In this document: positions 36,901 to 49,621 of the stretch, one piece after another
How positions within the stretch are numbered: position 1 is the first letter of the stretch
Layout: every line of letters begins with the position of its first letter
DNA from: Stercorarius parasiticus
Taxonomy: Eukaryota; Chordata; Aves; Charadriiformes; Stercorariidae
Assembly (NCBI GenBank): GCA_013396915.1
Contig: VWZL01001979.1
Span: 620,001 to 684,000, forward strand
Length of the DNA stretch: 64,000 nt
Direction: 5' to 3'
Notes under the pieces: model-generated
What the model saw: the letters and a program-made list of their open reading frames with translations, nothing else
Told to the model about the DNA's origin: nothing
The model's database searches: none
Program-made: the position numbers and the translations under genes

Positions 36901-39635
36901 CTAACTTGAAGCTTTTAAAGACTTAGGAACTCCTTAAAGATGTGTGTAAAAACAGAAACAGGAAGGAGAAAAACTGCCCCTCCTGAGGCCCCAAAATGGA
37001 GATAAACCAGACATTTTACATCTTTACTGTTTAGTTTCTGACAAAAAATTAAACAATACTTCTCAAGTAAATTACAATTCATAAAATAAAATTACAGTAT
37101 TGGAGGTACGTAGGTATGTACGGCTTTCTATACTTTGGATTATCCTGCCTACTAGTTATCAGAAATACTTTAAATTGTTTATAATGTTTCTTTCATAGAT
37201 ATTTTTATCTGGTTAGGTGTTCTCACAGAGAACTCCAGCCCTCCAGCTCTAACCACCACCTCTACAGGTTATTAGATCACCGTTGGATGAGATTAAGGTT
37301 CTTCCATAATTCTCTTTGTTCCCATTCTTATTGTTCTTTCTAGGACAATATTGTTAAACTGTGTAAGGAGAAAGCTACATCACATCTACAATAAAAAAAC
37401 AAACAAACATCAAATCGTATCAAGTCAACTTTCTTTTAAATGAGTTTTGACACTACAGGAGAGACTAGAGGAAACGGCTGTTGTGACAGGGAGGTCAGCG
37501 TCACATGTTAGTACATATCACTTCAGATGTATTCATTCTCCATTTTCAATTACAAATGCCATGTATATTGAAACTAGTGAATCTTTGCATTAGATTTAAG
37601 AGATCCAATTCTATTGAGGGCTAGGAGTTCAGATAAGCTTGCTGTTGACTTTCCATAATCCGCTTTTTACTAAAATAAGTTTTTGGTTAATGGTTGTATG
37701 AATAGAATAAGGAACAAAAGGTAGTTTAATTTTCTATTCTTCTTTTTCATTGTTTGGTGTACAGTGGTGTGGTGTTTCTTTTCTTGAAACATTTACTTTT
37801 CTTAAATGAGTTATGGCTTGATCTAAACCCCTCTGGAAACACAGCCCTTGCATTAGAAAAAAGGAAGGCAAGGCAAATTCCATTTCATTTAGTAACAATC
37901 AAAATAATAGAGGCCATTGTACTCACTGAACATTGTACTCATTGAACAGAGGCTTAGAGGCTTAAGATACTTTCCAGGAAATTATATAGCAAGACCAGAT
38001 CTAGCATATAGATTTGGCACTACAAGAGATTAAAATGTTTAGAGATAATTAATGCAGTCTCTTACAAATCTTGGAAGAATGTCCCTTGTCTCTATAGAAG
38101 GTTGATATAGCCCTTTAGGTATTTACTGATGTTTGGCATAATCATGGTAATTTTATCACTTTTAGCCTGAGATATTTGACCTTGTTCTGAAACATCTAGA
38201 TCTTAATGTATAAAGATGCAGTGAGATCATGCCAGCAAACAGAATTAAAGAGTTTTATTACTAAAAATTACCCTTATAGGCAAAAATCCCAAGGGGTGTT
38301 ATTAGTAACCCTTTACACATATTAAAAAATTCTTTACTACATAAACCATTCTGTCATAGCAAAAAAAGCTAATTGTGGAGGTAGCTTATAACCAAGATGA
38401 ATAATGACAACCACATAATAGGTTCACAGTAAAGAGAAAAAAATGTCTACTGAGCAGAGAGAGCAGAAGAGACAAAGCAGTGTTGCAAACAGAGGTTATA
38501 TTGAAAAGAGCATTTGGCATTTATAAAAACTTGATAGTTTTGCATCGGAAGCAGACATTGGTTCTTTTGCATATTATACTATGACATTTTATCTGATCGT
38601 AGCCTTTTCTTTACTAGATATTTTTTCTTGACTGTGCAGGCATGAAACAGAGTGAAGTGCAATATCCATTTAATAAATTTGTGTTTGGCATAGAATATGA
38701 AAAAATTCATCTAATTTCCTAATTTTGAGGCAGTGGTAATTAAAAACCTTTTATGATCTGTTGTTTTATCTCATAAGTCAATTCTTCCACAATCCATATG
38801 CAATCCGATGAGCTTGCTAATTAAAACGCAAATACGTCTGAATACTGGCACAAAGGCAACTTTTTAAATCTTTTATGTTGATATGAATGCATTTTGAAAA
38901 TATGTTTTATATACTTAACTTTACAGAATCTTTCCAATATTTGAAATTCAAACTAATTGTAAACTATATAGAATTCAGGGAAATATTTGCTGCATTCACT
39001 AATATTGCACATTTACTTTATCAGCTAAAGTAACGTATCTAGATATATCTCCAGATCTAGAGACTGCACTGCTTATTGGAAGTTAAAAAGTCATACCGAA
39101 ACAAGAGACTAGTATATTTCTTCCCAAATCAATTTGGAATATTTTATTCTTGAATCTTCATTTTTTAAAAGTTGTTTTCTGTACTGTAATTAAAGACAAC
39201 TATGAAACAGAGGTACTGCATGGTGCTGTTGACTTATCTTCATTCTGTCCTTGATTCAGTGTGACTATTTGTGCTTATCTTCAAAATGTTCATGCTTTCC
39301 TCCTAGAATTGCAGATCTTCGGAAAGTCATCTGTCACACAGTCCAGTAGATGACCTTGATGTTAAAATTCTGAAGTGAAATACTGAGGTTCCCATACCAG
39401 GATTTGGGTTGAGACTGGTACTGTGAAATGGCAAAAATCATATGCCAAATGGGGAACCACCTGGAGCTGGTTGATAAGATATATCCCCAGATCACTGTGC
39501 CTTCAATCCATTTAATCTCTAGCTTGCTGCTTCCATCCCCTTCAATAGTAAAGCCTGGAATCCTTTACTGAGAATCAGTACTTCTACTCATCTTCTTTCA
39601 GGGTTTTAAGTGATAAGACACAAGATATTGACAGG
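33960..39635. other. Long AT-rich non-coding stretch
   Basis: No gene recognised. 35010-35215 carries an exact octamer ATGCAAAT and looks like candidate conserved non-coding DNA (see findings). A short (AT)n lies near 35948-35961. 37916-37947 is two 16-bp tandem units (attgtactcactgaac / attgtactcattgaac), followed by weakly MIR-like text up to about 38000. Confidence 0.55.
37916..37947. repeat. Two-copy 16-bp tandem repeat
   Basis: Units 37916-37931 and 37932-37947 differ at one position (c/t). A small recent local duplication. Confidence 0.7.
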
Positions 39636-39639
39636 CATG

Positions 39640-40044
39640 TGTCAGGGCCCTGGGGGCACCAGGAGGTCTCTGTGGCCCTGCCCAGCCTCTCTGCTGCTTC
39701 CTCTGTCCCCTTCCATTGGGCCCAAGAGCCCCATTTCATCCCAATCCCTGCTGTGGTGATGCTGTAGGAGAGCTGGTCTCCAGCTCTGTCTCTGCCCTGT
39801 CTCCTGGATGGACTTCAGCCCTACGCTGTAGGTAGATGGACCCTTCAGACCCACCTTGTAGCCTTGTCTCCAGTCTTGCTTCTGGCACTGTTTCCTTTTG
39901 TCCCTGGCTGGACTTTGTGATGGACCCTGGATGTGGTTCATTGCTCGCTGTGTCTGAGTTTTCCCTTGCTACCAGCCACTTGCTCTGCCCCCAGTGTTCA
40001 GCCCCTATTTGTGGAGCGCTGTCTGTGCTCTCTGCTCTCTGACA
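39640..40044. repeat. GC-rich LTR-like block of unknown family
   Basis: A sharply bounded GC-rich block in AT-rich flanks. It begins 'tgtcagggccctgggg' and ends 'ctctctgaca', giving TG...CA termini with a 6-bp terminal inverted repeat (TGTCAG/CTGACA), as retroviral LTRs have. Flanking 5-mers are gcatg and gtgtg, so no clean target duplication remains. Inside are degenerate repeats of 'ctggatgga', 'ttgtctccag' and 'tggaccct' phrases. No clear AATAAA signal is seen. It could be a solo LTR, a non-autonomous element or a degenerate minisatellite. Frames of up to 115 codons on the minus strand lack any domain and are read as composition-driven. Confidence 0.4.
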
Positions 40045-40049
40045 GTGTG

Positions 40050-40765
40050 TTCCTATTACTTTATAGCTTTGTATCCTAACCAATGACGCAAAAAAAAACT
40101 TGACTCAGAGAGTTTCAGACCCTGAAATTATTTGCACTGACATCTATTACCAGGAGAGTGTCCTAACCTCAGAGTCATCAGATGTCTTTGCAAAAGATTC
40201 AACCTTCACTTTTTCTCTTCCTCATTGAAGAAAGAGTACATAAAATGGGCAAAGAAAATGTGAGGATAGAGACAGAAGTGTATGACTTCTTAGCCTAATG
40301 GTTAAAAAAATCATTAGAGAGCAAACTATCTTAACATTTTTGACAAGATCTGCATCTTTGCAGGAAATTTGTGAAAGAGGACCTCGCTGATGTGAGTGAT
40401 CTAAACACAAGGCTACAAATGCAGTCTTCACTTTGTTTCTCATACTATGCATTCTCTAGGCAGAAAGCTTTGGAATTGCATTTTGTGTATGATGTCCCCC
40501 TGTTCTGGCTAAGTCTTGCATTAAGGTTGTTACAGAATTTAAGCCTTGAGCCAGTTCCTTATATGGGCAATACTTGGCACCTCTTTGCCAGTGATACCAT
40601 GGATTTTAAATAATAAAGGAATGGAATTATAATAGACGCAAAAGATTGCTTTGCACACTAACTGAACACTCAAGGTGGAGCAATTTTAAGACCAAGCTTA
40701 AAGGTTTTCTCTTGCCTAAAGATATTTCAAGTCTTCCAGGTAAGCCTTTTGCCAGTTTGCACCTA
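40050..40765. other. Non-coding stretch between LTR-like block and CR1
   Basis: Nothing recognised. An 80-codon frame (40371-40613) and an overlapping 76-codon minus frame have no support. Confidence 0.5.
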
Positions 40766-40769
40766 CAAT

Positions 40770-41904
40770 GAGCTTCAGTAAAGCCTTTGACATTGCTTTC
40801 TACAGCATTCTCCTGGAGAAACTGACTGCTCATGGCTTGGGTGGGCGTATGCTTTGCTGGGTAAAAAATTGGCTGGATGGCTGGGCCCAAAGAGTTGTGC
40901 TGAATGGAGTTAAATCCAGTTGGCAGCTGGTCACAAGTGGTGTTCCCCAGGATTCAGTTGGGCTGGTTCTGTTTAATATCTTTATCAATGACCTGGATGA
41001 GGGGATCGAGTGCACCCTCAATAAGTCTGCAGACGACACCAAGTCGGGCAGGAGTGTTGATCTGCTTGAGGGTAGGATGGCTCTACAGAGGGATCTGGAC
41101 AGGCTGAATCGATGGGCCAAGGCCAATGGTATAAGGTTCAACAAGGCCAGCTGCCAGGTCCTGCATTTGGGTCACAACAACCCCATGCAGTGCTACAGGC
41201 TTGGGGAGGAGTGGCTGGAGAGCTGCCTAGCAGAAAAGGACCTAGGGGTATTTGTAGTCAGCTGTCTGAATATGAGCGAGCAATGTGCCCAGGTGGCCAA
41301 GAAGGCCAACAGCATCCTGACCTGTATCACGAATAGTGTGGCCAGCAGGACTAGGGAAGTGATTATCCTGCTGTACTCAGCACTGGTGAGGCCACACGTC
41401 GAATACTGTATTCAGTTTTGGGCCCCTCACTACGAAAAAAGACATTGAGGTGCTGAGGTTGGTCCAGAGAGGGCAAAAAAACTGGTGAGGGGTCTGGAGA
41501 ACAAGTCTTATGAGGAGTGGCTGAGGGAACTGGGGTTGTTTAGTCTGGAGAAAAGGAGGCTGAGGGGAGACCTTATCACTCTCTACAACTACCTGAAAGG
41601 AGGTTGTAGCAAGGTGGGAGTTGGCCTCTTCTCCCAAGTAACAAGTGATAGAACAAGAGGAAATGGCCTCAACTTGTGCCAGGGGAGGTTTAGATTGAAT
41701 ATTAGGAAAATCTTCACAGAAAGGGTTATGAAACAATGGAACAGGCTGCCCAGGGAAGTGGTGGAATCACCATCCCTGGAGGTATTTAAAAGACGGGTAG
41801 ATGTGGTGCTTAGGGACGTGATTAAATGATGGTTTTAGCAGTGCTAGGTTAATGGCTAGACGATCTTAAAGGTCTCTTCCAACCTAGGTGATTCTATGAT
41901 TCTG
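40770..41904 (+). repeat. CR1 LINE, 1.1-kb 3' part with reverse transcriptase remnant
   Basis: The longest plus-strand CR1 copy. A 226-codon frame (40768-41448) is the C-terminal two thirds of the ORF2 reverse transcriptase. It starts at FSKAFD (motif A, residues 3-8), with the truncation point at the preceding catalytic Asp codon. SGVPQDS (motif B, residues 57-63) has Asp where Gly is usual. ADDTK (motif C, residues 88-92, nt 41029-41043) keeps both Asp but has Ser in place of the usual Phe before it. An extra A in the run at 41434-41440 appears to shift the frame and gives a stop at 41446. The thumb/C-terminal part resumes in another frame (41485-41829, with [15 protein letters not shown] and [17 protein letters not shown]). 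The 3' UTR ends with 'attctatgattctg' at 41891-41904. Inactive: 5'-truncated and frameshifted. The start methionine is not a native start. Confidence 0.95.
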
Positions 41905-41909
41905 TTGCA

Positions 41910-44820
41910 AATACTACCTACCACAATGTACTTCAATGTAAATGGTTAATAAAAACATACTAGTTTTAACATGCAGTATAAATTACCACATCTGCCAACA
42001 GGTCAGACATTACATGTATATGGTATAACAAGTTCAAAACAGCTTACAATATAGCTGTATCAAATAATCTTTACATGAAGGATGGAGGTTCTTAATACCA
42101 TATTGTGATTTTGAATTGTTTTCTGTGCACTTATATGTGAACTAGAATGGTCAGAACTCAGCATCAGTAAACTCACAGAAAAGACACATTACAAAGCCAG
42201 AAAGAGTGAAAGGGAAAAAGAGAGCATGAATGCTAATGCCACTGCTTTTGTAATGCATTTGGTTCAGAACAGCGGATGTATTAGTGTTTGCTGATACGCT
42301 GATAAGCATGAGGTACTCACAAGTGAAGGAACAGAGCAAAATACATCTGTATCTGCTATTCATGCATACACAGCCATATAGGTGCAATCTTTTCTTTTTT
42401 TAAAGCACAGGAAAAATTAAAGATTTATGGAGAAAGGTGCTCCTTTTCTCAAAAAATCCCCTGTGAAATTATTAATCATGCAATATGAATATCTGCAGAT
42501 AGAGAGGTGTGGAATAAAAATTACCAAACACAGACACTAGCTCTAAGCAACATCAGCTAGCAAATCATCCACCTAAGATGCAGTGGTAAGGACATCATTT
42601 CAAGCTACATTGAATACTGCATGGTATAATACAAGCCATTTTGAAAGATAATTAGATGCATAATTTCCTATACAGACTGCATGAGAAGTCCAATCAAACT
42701 AAATTTGTCATTCTGCTGACACATTTTTGCTATCCTCAATGTCAATTTGCTGCAATTTTTTCCTCCTACTGTGTTGTTATTTTTGGTGAGGAAGAGTGCC
42801 ACGGAGCCCTGAGGTATATTTTACTCAAATCAATATATCAGAATGACAGCTATGAAATTCATTTACAAAAAGACTACATAAGGTTTGAAGAAGGGACTGT
42901 AGTGGACAGATCCACAAATTCACGTTTGTAAGACTGTCTCTCACTTTTCTCATTTTCTTTACATATATTTTGTTTTATAACAGGCAGATATCTTATGAGT
43001 TACAGGTGACTGAGATGTTTATAATCCCATATTAGTGATGTCAGGACTGAAAAGGTCAAATAAACAGTACAGGTTCATGATGTTGTTATGAAATATAACA
43101 ACAAAAAAGATTCTTCCATCTGACTTCCAATTCCTGTGTCTTCAACCTATTTTCCGGGTAATCTGGGATCAAATAGTGTAAAAATGGTGTAATTACAATA
43201 AATCAACATTGGGTTAAATGAAATCAGTATACCTTCTTCTCTCCCTCACTCACACGCACACCTGCACACACATGCACTCATAGAGTTCTCAAGTTGTGTT
43301 GCTCTTGTTTGTGGTGATAAATGTGTACACTTTACACTAAGCACGGTTCATTAATTACGGTATTCGTTATATTTATTAGAGCTTTCAATAACCACAGGTT
43401 ATAACTTCCGCATAAGGAAGCCTGCACATTTAGACTGAATATCATTTACCTCTGTGTCCTGTGTTCTTCAAAAGATGATGTTCAATGATTATTTTCTCAA
43501 GTATTTTTTTTTTACAGGTGCAACCATGAAATTATGTTATTGTTGAGTTTTATTAGGCCTAGTAGTTGGATGTCTGACCTGACTGAGTGACACGACAAAA
43601 TCCGCTGCTCAAAGCTGTGTTTCTCTCTGTAAGTGGGAATCGGACAGCCTGTAGCTATCAGAGCACCAGGCAACAAGCTATGAAAACAAGGCAGTAAGAA
43701 ACAGGGAAGTGATTTCACTTCAGATTTAAAGGTGCCTGTGCTGAACTGGGATGTGCATCCCAGAATGTGCAAGACAAGTACTGAAGTCATCCACTTTTTT
43801 AAAGTGAGGTATATATTTTGTGTGTGCATTATACAGTTCTGTAATGGCACACTCGTGGGGCAAGGTAGAGATGCAGCATCATGTCTCTTCTCAACTAAAG
43901 ATGTTTAAGCTTGACTGTTGCAGTAGCAAGCCCTGTACAACAGGATGTTCTCTCAGGTTCCTTTAGCCAGGTTCATTCTGGGAATAAGCAGCAACAAATG
44001 CAGTATTAGGGAAAGAAAACTGCAAAGTATAGGTTGTGGCTGGCAGTTCACACAGGGTTTTGACTGTACCTGCTTTAGCTAAGGCCTGTTTCAAGTAGAG
44101 TATAGAAACATTCCTGGGAACAAGAGCTGAAGGCAAGTTCATACTCTCAGTGGGAATATGTCAGCGTTAGGCTGCTGGGGAGCACAAACTGTCTTGCATG
44201 CTTTTTCTAACATCTGTGAACCCTGAGACCCTTACTGTACAGTAGCCTAGTTACTACAGAAAGGGTTTATACATCTTGCCCAAGTTATATGCTAGTCCAA
44301 TAAGTAAGGCTTGACATTGTTCTCAGTGGTGGGAGATGTAAGCTGAGTAGGGAACCAAAACTTTGTACCCTTCTTCCTGTATGATTGTTCTAGTAAATAG
44401 TGCTGTTACAGAAAACAAATGTGCTATTGCTCTTTTTTTTATTAAACAACAATGGAAGATGCCAGGTTTTTTTTGTTTGATGTAGATTTTCAGTCCTCAT
44501 CCATCAAAACTATATCCTTTCTATGCATGTCCCCAACTCTACTGTCAAATTAATAAATGCCTATGGACATTAAAGCAACTTCAATGCTAAGCAGGGACTT
44601 AGGAATCTATGGCTTAGTCTTTCTGCTAGGAACAAGAATGTTTGGTGGAACATATATCTGCTTAATAAAACAATAAGGAGGCTATTTGCACAATAGTATT
44701 TTTACCAATATGAAGACTGCACAGCTGAAACATTTTTTAATTAATTTCTTTCTTGCTATTAATGTCTGCGTCAATTTGCAATCAATACAAAGTACACGAA
44801 CGCATAAAACCCCATGAAAC
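41910..44820. other. AT-rich non-coding stretch
   Basis: No gene recognised. 42610-42900 looks like candidate conserved non-coding sequence. A CA-rich simple stretch lies at 43247-43280. The 112-codon minus frame at 43512-43850 has no recognisable domain. Confidence 0.55.
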
Positions 44821-44824
44821 CATT

Positions 44825-44938
44825 TGGGACAGGGCTCTGAGCAACGTGATCTAGTTGAAGATGTCCCTGCTCATTGCTGACCTTTAGAGGGACCTTTAGA
44901 GGTCACTTCCAACCCAAACTATTCTATGATTCCATGAT
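44825..44938 (+). repeat. CR1 LINE 3' tail, plus strand
   Basis: 'ggctctgagcaacgtgatctagttgaagatgtccctgctcat' leads to 'gacctttagaggtcacttccaacccaaac' and the tail 'attctatgattccatgatg' (44918-44936). Only the last ~110 bp of the 3' UTR is present. The 'gacctttagagg' phrase is repeated in tandem within it (gacctttagaggg / acctttagaggt). Confidence 0.88.
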
Positions 44939-44939
44939 G

Positions 44940-47900
44940 AAAGACATAAATTTTCACCACCCAGAGCTACAGTTTTAAACAGTAAATACTGAGAAATATG
45001 GTGCAGTGATTCACTCAATAAATCACTAGACATGTCCTATTCCAAAACTGGCAGCAGTTGTTGTTTCTTTATTCTTTTTTGCCTTTGTTTATAGGCTTTG
45101 CTTACACATGTGTCACATTCCTGTCAGAGACACTTTGTACCAGAGGGAAACTACTGCTTCATCTGATGTACCGTGCTGGTTTTCTACTACAGAATGTGTT
45201 AAATTGCAATCATTCATTTAGTACTGCATTTTCAGTTTCTGTTACCTAACTATGTCTTAATTATACACTGCAAATGGCCAGCTATAGCGTATGGCTCCTT
45301 ATCACCAGATACACAGAAGCAGAATATCTTTGTACTTACATTGTTCTCTTCTAACACTCCTTACAGGTCTGGTTTGAAATGGTTCTCTACAGGGACCCTA
45401 GAGAGATGCTAATGTAATTGTTTGCAATTTGAATGTAAAGAAAATTACTAATAGGTTCATGGAGGCTGCTCACAAAATGACTGTACTTCTTATTACAGGA
45501 TTCAGCATTTATGAATGCATCCTGACCTAGTTTGCTATACAGAATTTTCAAAGCAAGGATTGTTAAGAAACTGTAACTTCATTTAGGACATACTGATCCA
45601 GATTCTCAAGACTGTATAAAGCAATGTGTAGAACTTACTACTAGGAAAAGACCTGGCAGACTATGGTTTACCTTTATGTAGGGTTCAAGAAATCAGCTGG
45701 GTATCGTGTGACGGAATAAAGTGTAGGCTGAAGGGGCTGTGTGACGGCAGAACTGCTTGCCCCATTCTGTGCCAGGTGTGAATGCCTTTTGAAGGGTAAA
45801 TGCTGGGGAGGTACGTTCTCTAAATATCCACAGGTGTAGCCCTCAGAATAATCTGTAGCTTGATTTTCCTCTATGCAGAATAGACACTATGAGAATAAAC
45901 ATTTAGTCTTACTGCTCTTCTGCTGAATGATAATTGAAATTTGGACCCTGTAAAGTAGTTTGTACTGGGAGGAATAGTCTGTGAGGTAGCATCTGCATAT
46001 GTCCTCAGTGTAACTTGTTTATTTACATTTACATGGATTCATAAGTGGATGGATAGGTATGCTGTAGCATAGACAAGCCTCTCTCACTAAATTCTAAATC
46101 CAAACACCAATATCCAGTTCCTGAAAATTTACTGTATGCAGAAAGATTAGAGCATACACAATGTTTTCTTGCTGCAGCACACGCAAATAAAAAACAATAA
46201 AAGTAATTCTGAAGAAAGAATATATGCGCATGTTAAAAAAAATAAATACAAGGACATATCTATAATAGATGTTGGAGCACGGTGAAGAAATAAAGAAATC
46301 CATGAGCAAGGTATGGTCTGAAACGTTAGGATGCATCAAGTCACTGAGACAATGCAATCTCACATATTTGCACAGGAGTGCTTCTTACATTCTGTTCTAG
46401 CCCTCCAGGCTGTGCCTGGCCCACTTCTGCCCCCACCCAGCTATATGCATCAGGTATAGTCCTCTCTGATCTGGATCTAGGGAGACCCATGAGATGAATC
46501 CAAGTCTACCTGCTCTTGGGGGTCTGTGAAATAGTACTATCTTATGGTATCAAATGAAGCAAAACCAGCAGATCATCACACAGCACTTCTTTCTTTTGCC
46601 TAATTTAATGCATATCCTTGTCTCACTTTTGATTTCCCTGTTTTGGGATTATTCTTTACAGAGAAGCTTTCTGGGTTCAGTCATGCATGGACATAATGAA
46701 AATGTATTAAGACCACTGGGGGCTCTATATTGATTGAAACAACAGCCATGTAGAAATCTGACTGCTAGTAAAAAAAAATGCTGATTTTATTGTCTAATGC
46801 CAGCTGAGCAACTCATTATCTTATAATGACAAGTCTGTGCCCTCCCTTCACCAGACTCCTGGATATGGAACACCAAAAAAAAGCACAATGACAATGGAAA
46901 GATACTTCTCCAGTGCTTGGATGACAATGAAGGAAAATTGGGCAACTGTCATGTCTATTACACTATTAATAAAGATTATGATGATAATATTAGAACAACT
47001 TCAAAGAAAGCAAAACCTACCATTTTATTTTGTGTACAATTCCATGTGAATTACACCTTGTAAGAATACATACGAGTCAACATTCATCTTGAGAAATAGA
47101 CTTAAGACTGAGAACTCTCTGAATCTGTACTGGATTTTGCTCAAAGTTTAGCTCACGATATCCAGACCCTGACAAGTCTCATATACTTGTGAATTTGGTA
47201 AGAAACAAGGTTTGTGGAACTTTTAAGTGGGACATTAATTCACTTCCAAACATAAATATTGGAGCTTTATGTCTATTTTTACTAAGCTTTCTATCTGTAA
47301 GTTTATTAAATTTAGTGAAATAAAATAAATTACTAGCAAACTAATCCGTACAATATTATAATAGCAACTGAACACGAAAAAGGCTTATAGATAAATATAC
47401 AACATTTCCTACCAGGAATATTTTCCACTAAACTTTGTTCGTTTGTACAGATTTTTTTTCCAGACTGCGCAATCCCCTTACATAAAGTTGCTGGACTCTC
47501 ATTGACTGCCTCAAGCCTACAATCCTTTTTATGGCAGCACTGGTGTAGAAGTAAAATCCAACCATACTGCTGATTTGGAATGTAAGAGGAATGCAAGAGG
47601 AACACAAGATTTTCCCCTTCCCTTCCCCTCACTCATTCTAGTTAAAGGTTTAGTCTTAAGTGTTGCTATATATGGGCATATACACAATGCTGAGAATTAA
47701 ACAAATAATATTAAAACTATCAGAATTCTTAACCACATAGCACTGAATACACAGATTTTTTAATGCATGTATTTGGAACACACTAAAAAGAGGAGTTAAA
47801 GAGGGACATATTTGTGATTCCTTCCTGTGCGGATTGTTTTCTCCTGTATAGTTATAAACTTATTATGACTGATTGTAATAATTTATTATCACTCTCTAAA

Positions 47901-48890
47901 TTCTATGGATGGAAGAAGCATGTGTTTCCTGGATCTCATTTACCACTGTCAAATTGAAAAGGTATGTGAAGTTATAATAGATGCATCAGAGACTCCCTAT
48001 TATGTGAATAAAAACCCAGCAAATTAATATTGGTGAGATGAATTCATGAATATTTACATTCTCCTTGAAATTGATTATGAGAAAAATAGTCATTTGTGTG
48101 AAATTTATCAAAGCAGACAGGTGGAAAAATGATAAAATGTATTTTTATGAATATAGGAATATATTTCAATGAAACTTATATTATGATACCACTTTCTTAT
48201 TCTGACTAGAAGGCCAGACTTTCTTTTCAGAATATGCTGATAAACCTGGCAGCAGTAAATGTCATGCTGAAATGCAAAGCCAATGGAAACTGCAAACGAA
48301 ATGTTGGAGCACCCAATATGCAGTTATTCTGACATACAGCAAAATAAATATGTTTTGAGTGCTGTGAAGTACAACTGAGTGTTTATCAGATGCAAAATAA
48401 CACATTTATAAAGTACATAAGTGGCATCACTGTATGGAACAAATAGCTGTAAGGTGCATTTAACAAGTTTTTTAAAAGTCTGTTTATCTCAGAAAAGTCT
48501 GAAGTGGAGTATTTGATGGCAGATAAATAAAACAGAAGCTTCATGAAGTATGGCACTTATTTGCTTCCAAGAATTCAGTAAGCTATAGAATTATGTAATG
48601 TATAAGCAGGTAATTAACATATTAAACATACCAAAGAATATATATCCCGCTTAGGCAGGAATTCAGAGGAACTCAAATTCACTTACAGTGGTTAGATTAC
48701 AGAATGAATAAAAGCTGCCTAGTAAAATCAAGAACATATTAACCTGGTGTTGACATGTCTCTCCTAGAGACCTGACAAGCCCAAGGCTGAGTCTATACAT
48801 CAGCACGATAATTGGATAGGATTTGGTCAGGATGTTACGTACTGGGCTTTCTCTTAGGAGGTTCAAACCAGCACACATCTTATCCCTTTG
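44940..48890. other. AT-rich non-coding stretch
   Basis: No gene or repeat recognised. Open frames of up to 99 codons (47333-47632, minus) are featureless. Confidence 0.55.
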
Positions 48891-48893
48891 TCA

Positions 48894-49620
48894 TATATGA
48901 ATTATTATATCTTAATTCACATCGATTTTACAAACAATTCTCCTCTTCATATGATGCCTTGTGATCCCCACAAATTATATATATATATAAAAATTACATA
49001 TATATAAAGTGTGTATATATAATTTTTCTGCCTGTTGTACTGATATACATAATCTTTTCATATATATATATGAATCCTTTCATACATATGAAAAGATTAT
49101 GTATATCAGTACAACAGGACAGAAAAAAGGATTATTTTTTTCTGTAACAGGGGTTGGAAGGATCCAACTATGCACAAAAGAGGCATAAATATGCTTATCT
49201 TCTCTCCTTATAATATATTTCCATGAAAAAAAATAATGCTGTCAGAGAAATAAACTGATATAAATAGGTTGTGATTTAATAGAAATAAGGTTGCAAGCCA
49301 TCAAAGTTATTGAGTTTCCAGAATAATTTTACACAAGTCATGGAAAAAAAAAATTTACTACTTTTAAATGTAACTTCATTGTTTTGTGAAAAGAATTATA
49401 AAATGTAATCATCTGCAATAGCAGGAAACACAGTTCAGACCCAGAAGGCACTTTCAGATACTGTATTATTGCATAGGATCTTGTTTTACTTCATAGGAAC
49501 TTGTTTTTATGGGATGTTTAAGAGAGCTCATTAGCGAGTAGCCAATTGAATTGCACATGGAATGAGAAGATACCTGCAAATTTTGACAATCAATTACTCT
49601 CAAATTAATTTTTGGTAACC
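48894..49620 (+). repeat. 727-bp direct repeat, copy 1 (assembly overlap)
   Basis: Identical by eye to 49622-50348, with a constant offset of 728 at both ends, so there is no net indel even through the (TA)n tracts at 48976-48988 and 48997-49006. Copy 1 ends exactly where the lone N stands. The natural reading is two contig ends covering the same locus that were joined with a 1-base gap instead of being merged. Unique flanks are 'ccctttgtca' on the left of copy 1 and 'cagcacacc' on the right of copy 2. Confidence 0.95.
49023..49127. repeat. Long hairpin / MITE-like inverted repeat (copy 1)
   Basis: The left arm at 49023-49063 and right arm at 49086-49127 are reverse complements over about 41 bp with one bulged base (ctg-cctgttg against caacaggacag). 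The spacer is 22 bp and itself largely palindromic (atatat... atcctttcatac). It is flanked by TA-rich sequence. This fits a TA-inserting palindromic MITE or a local inverted duplication. The same hairpin recurs at 49751-49855 because of the flanking duplication. Confidence 0.85.
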
Positions 49621-49621
49621 N
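49621..49621. other. Single-base assembly gap (N)
   Basis: A lone N lies exactly between two identical 727-bp blocks. It marks a contig join rather than an unread base. Confidence 0.95.

Noticed and set aside
39736..40083. 115-codon minus frame in the GC-rich block
   Set aside because: GC-rich repeat-like sequence leaves few stops; composition (Gln, Arg, Gly, Ser) follows from the repeat phrases.
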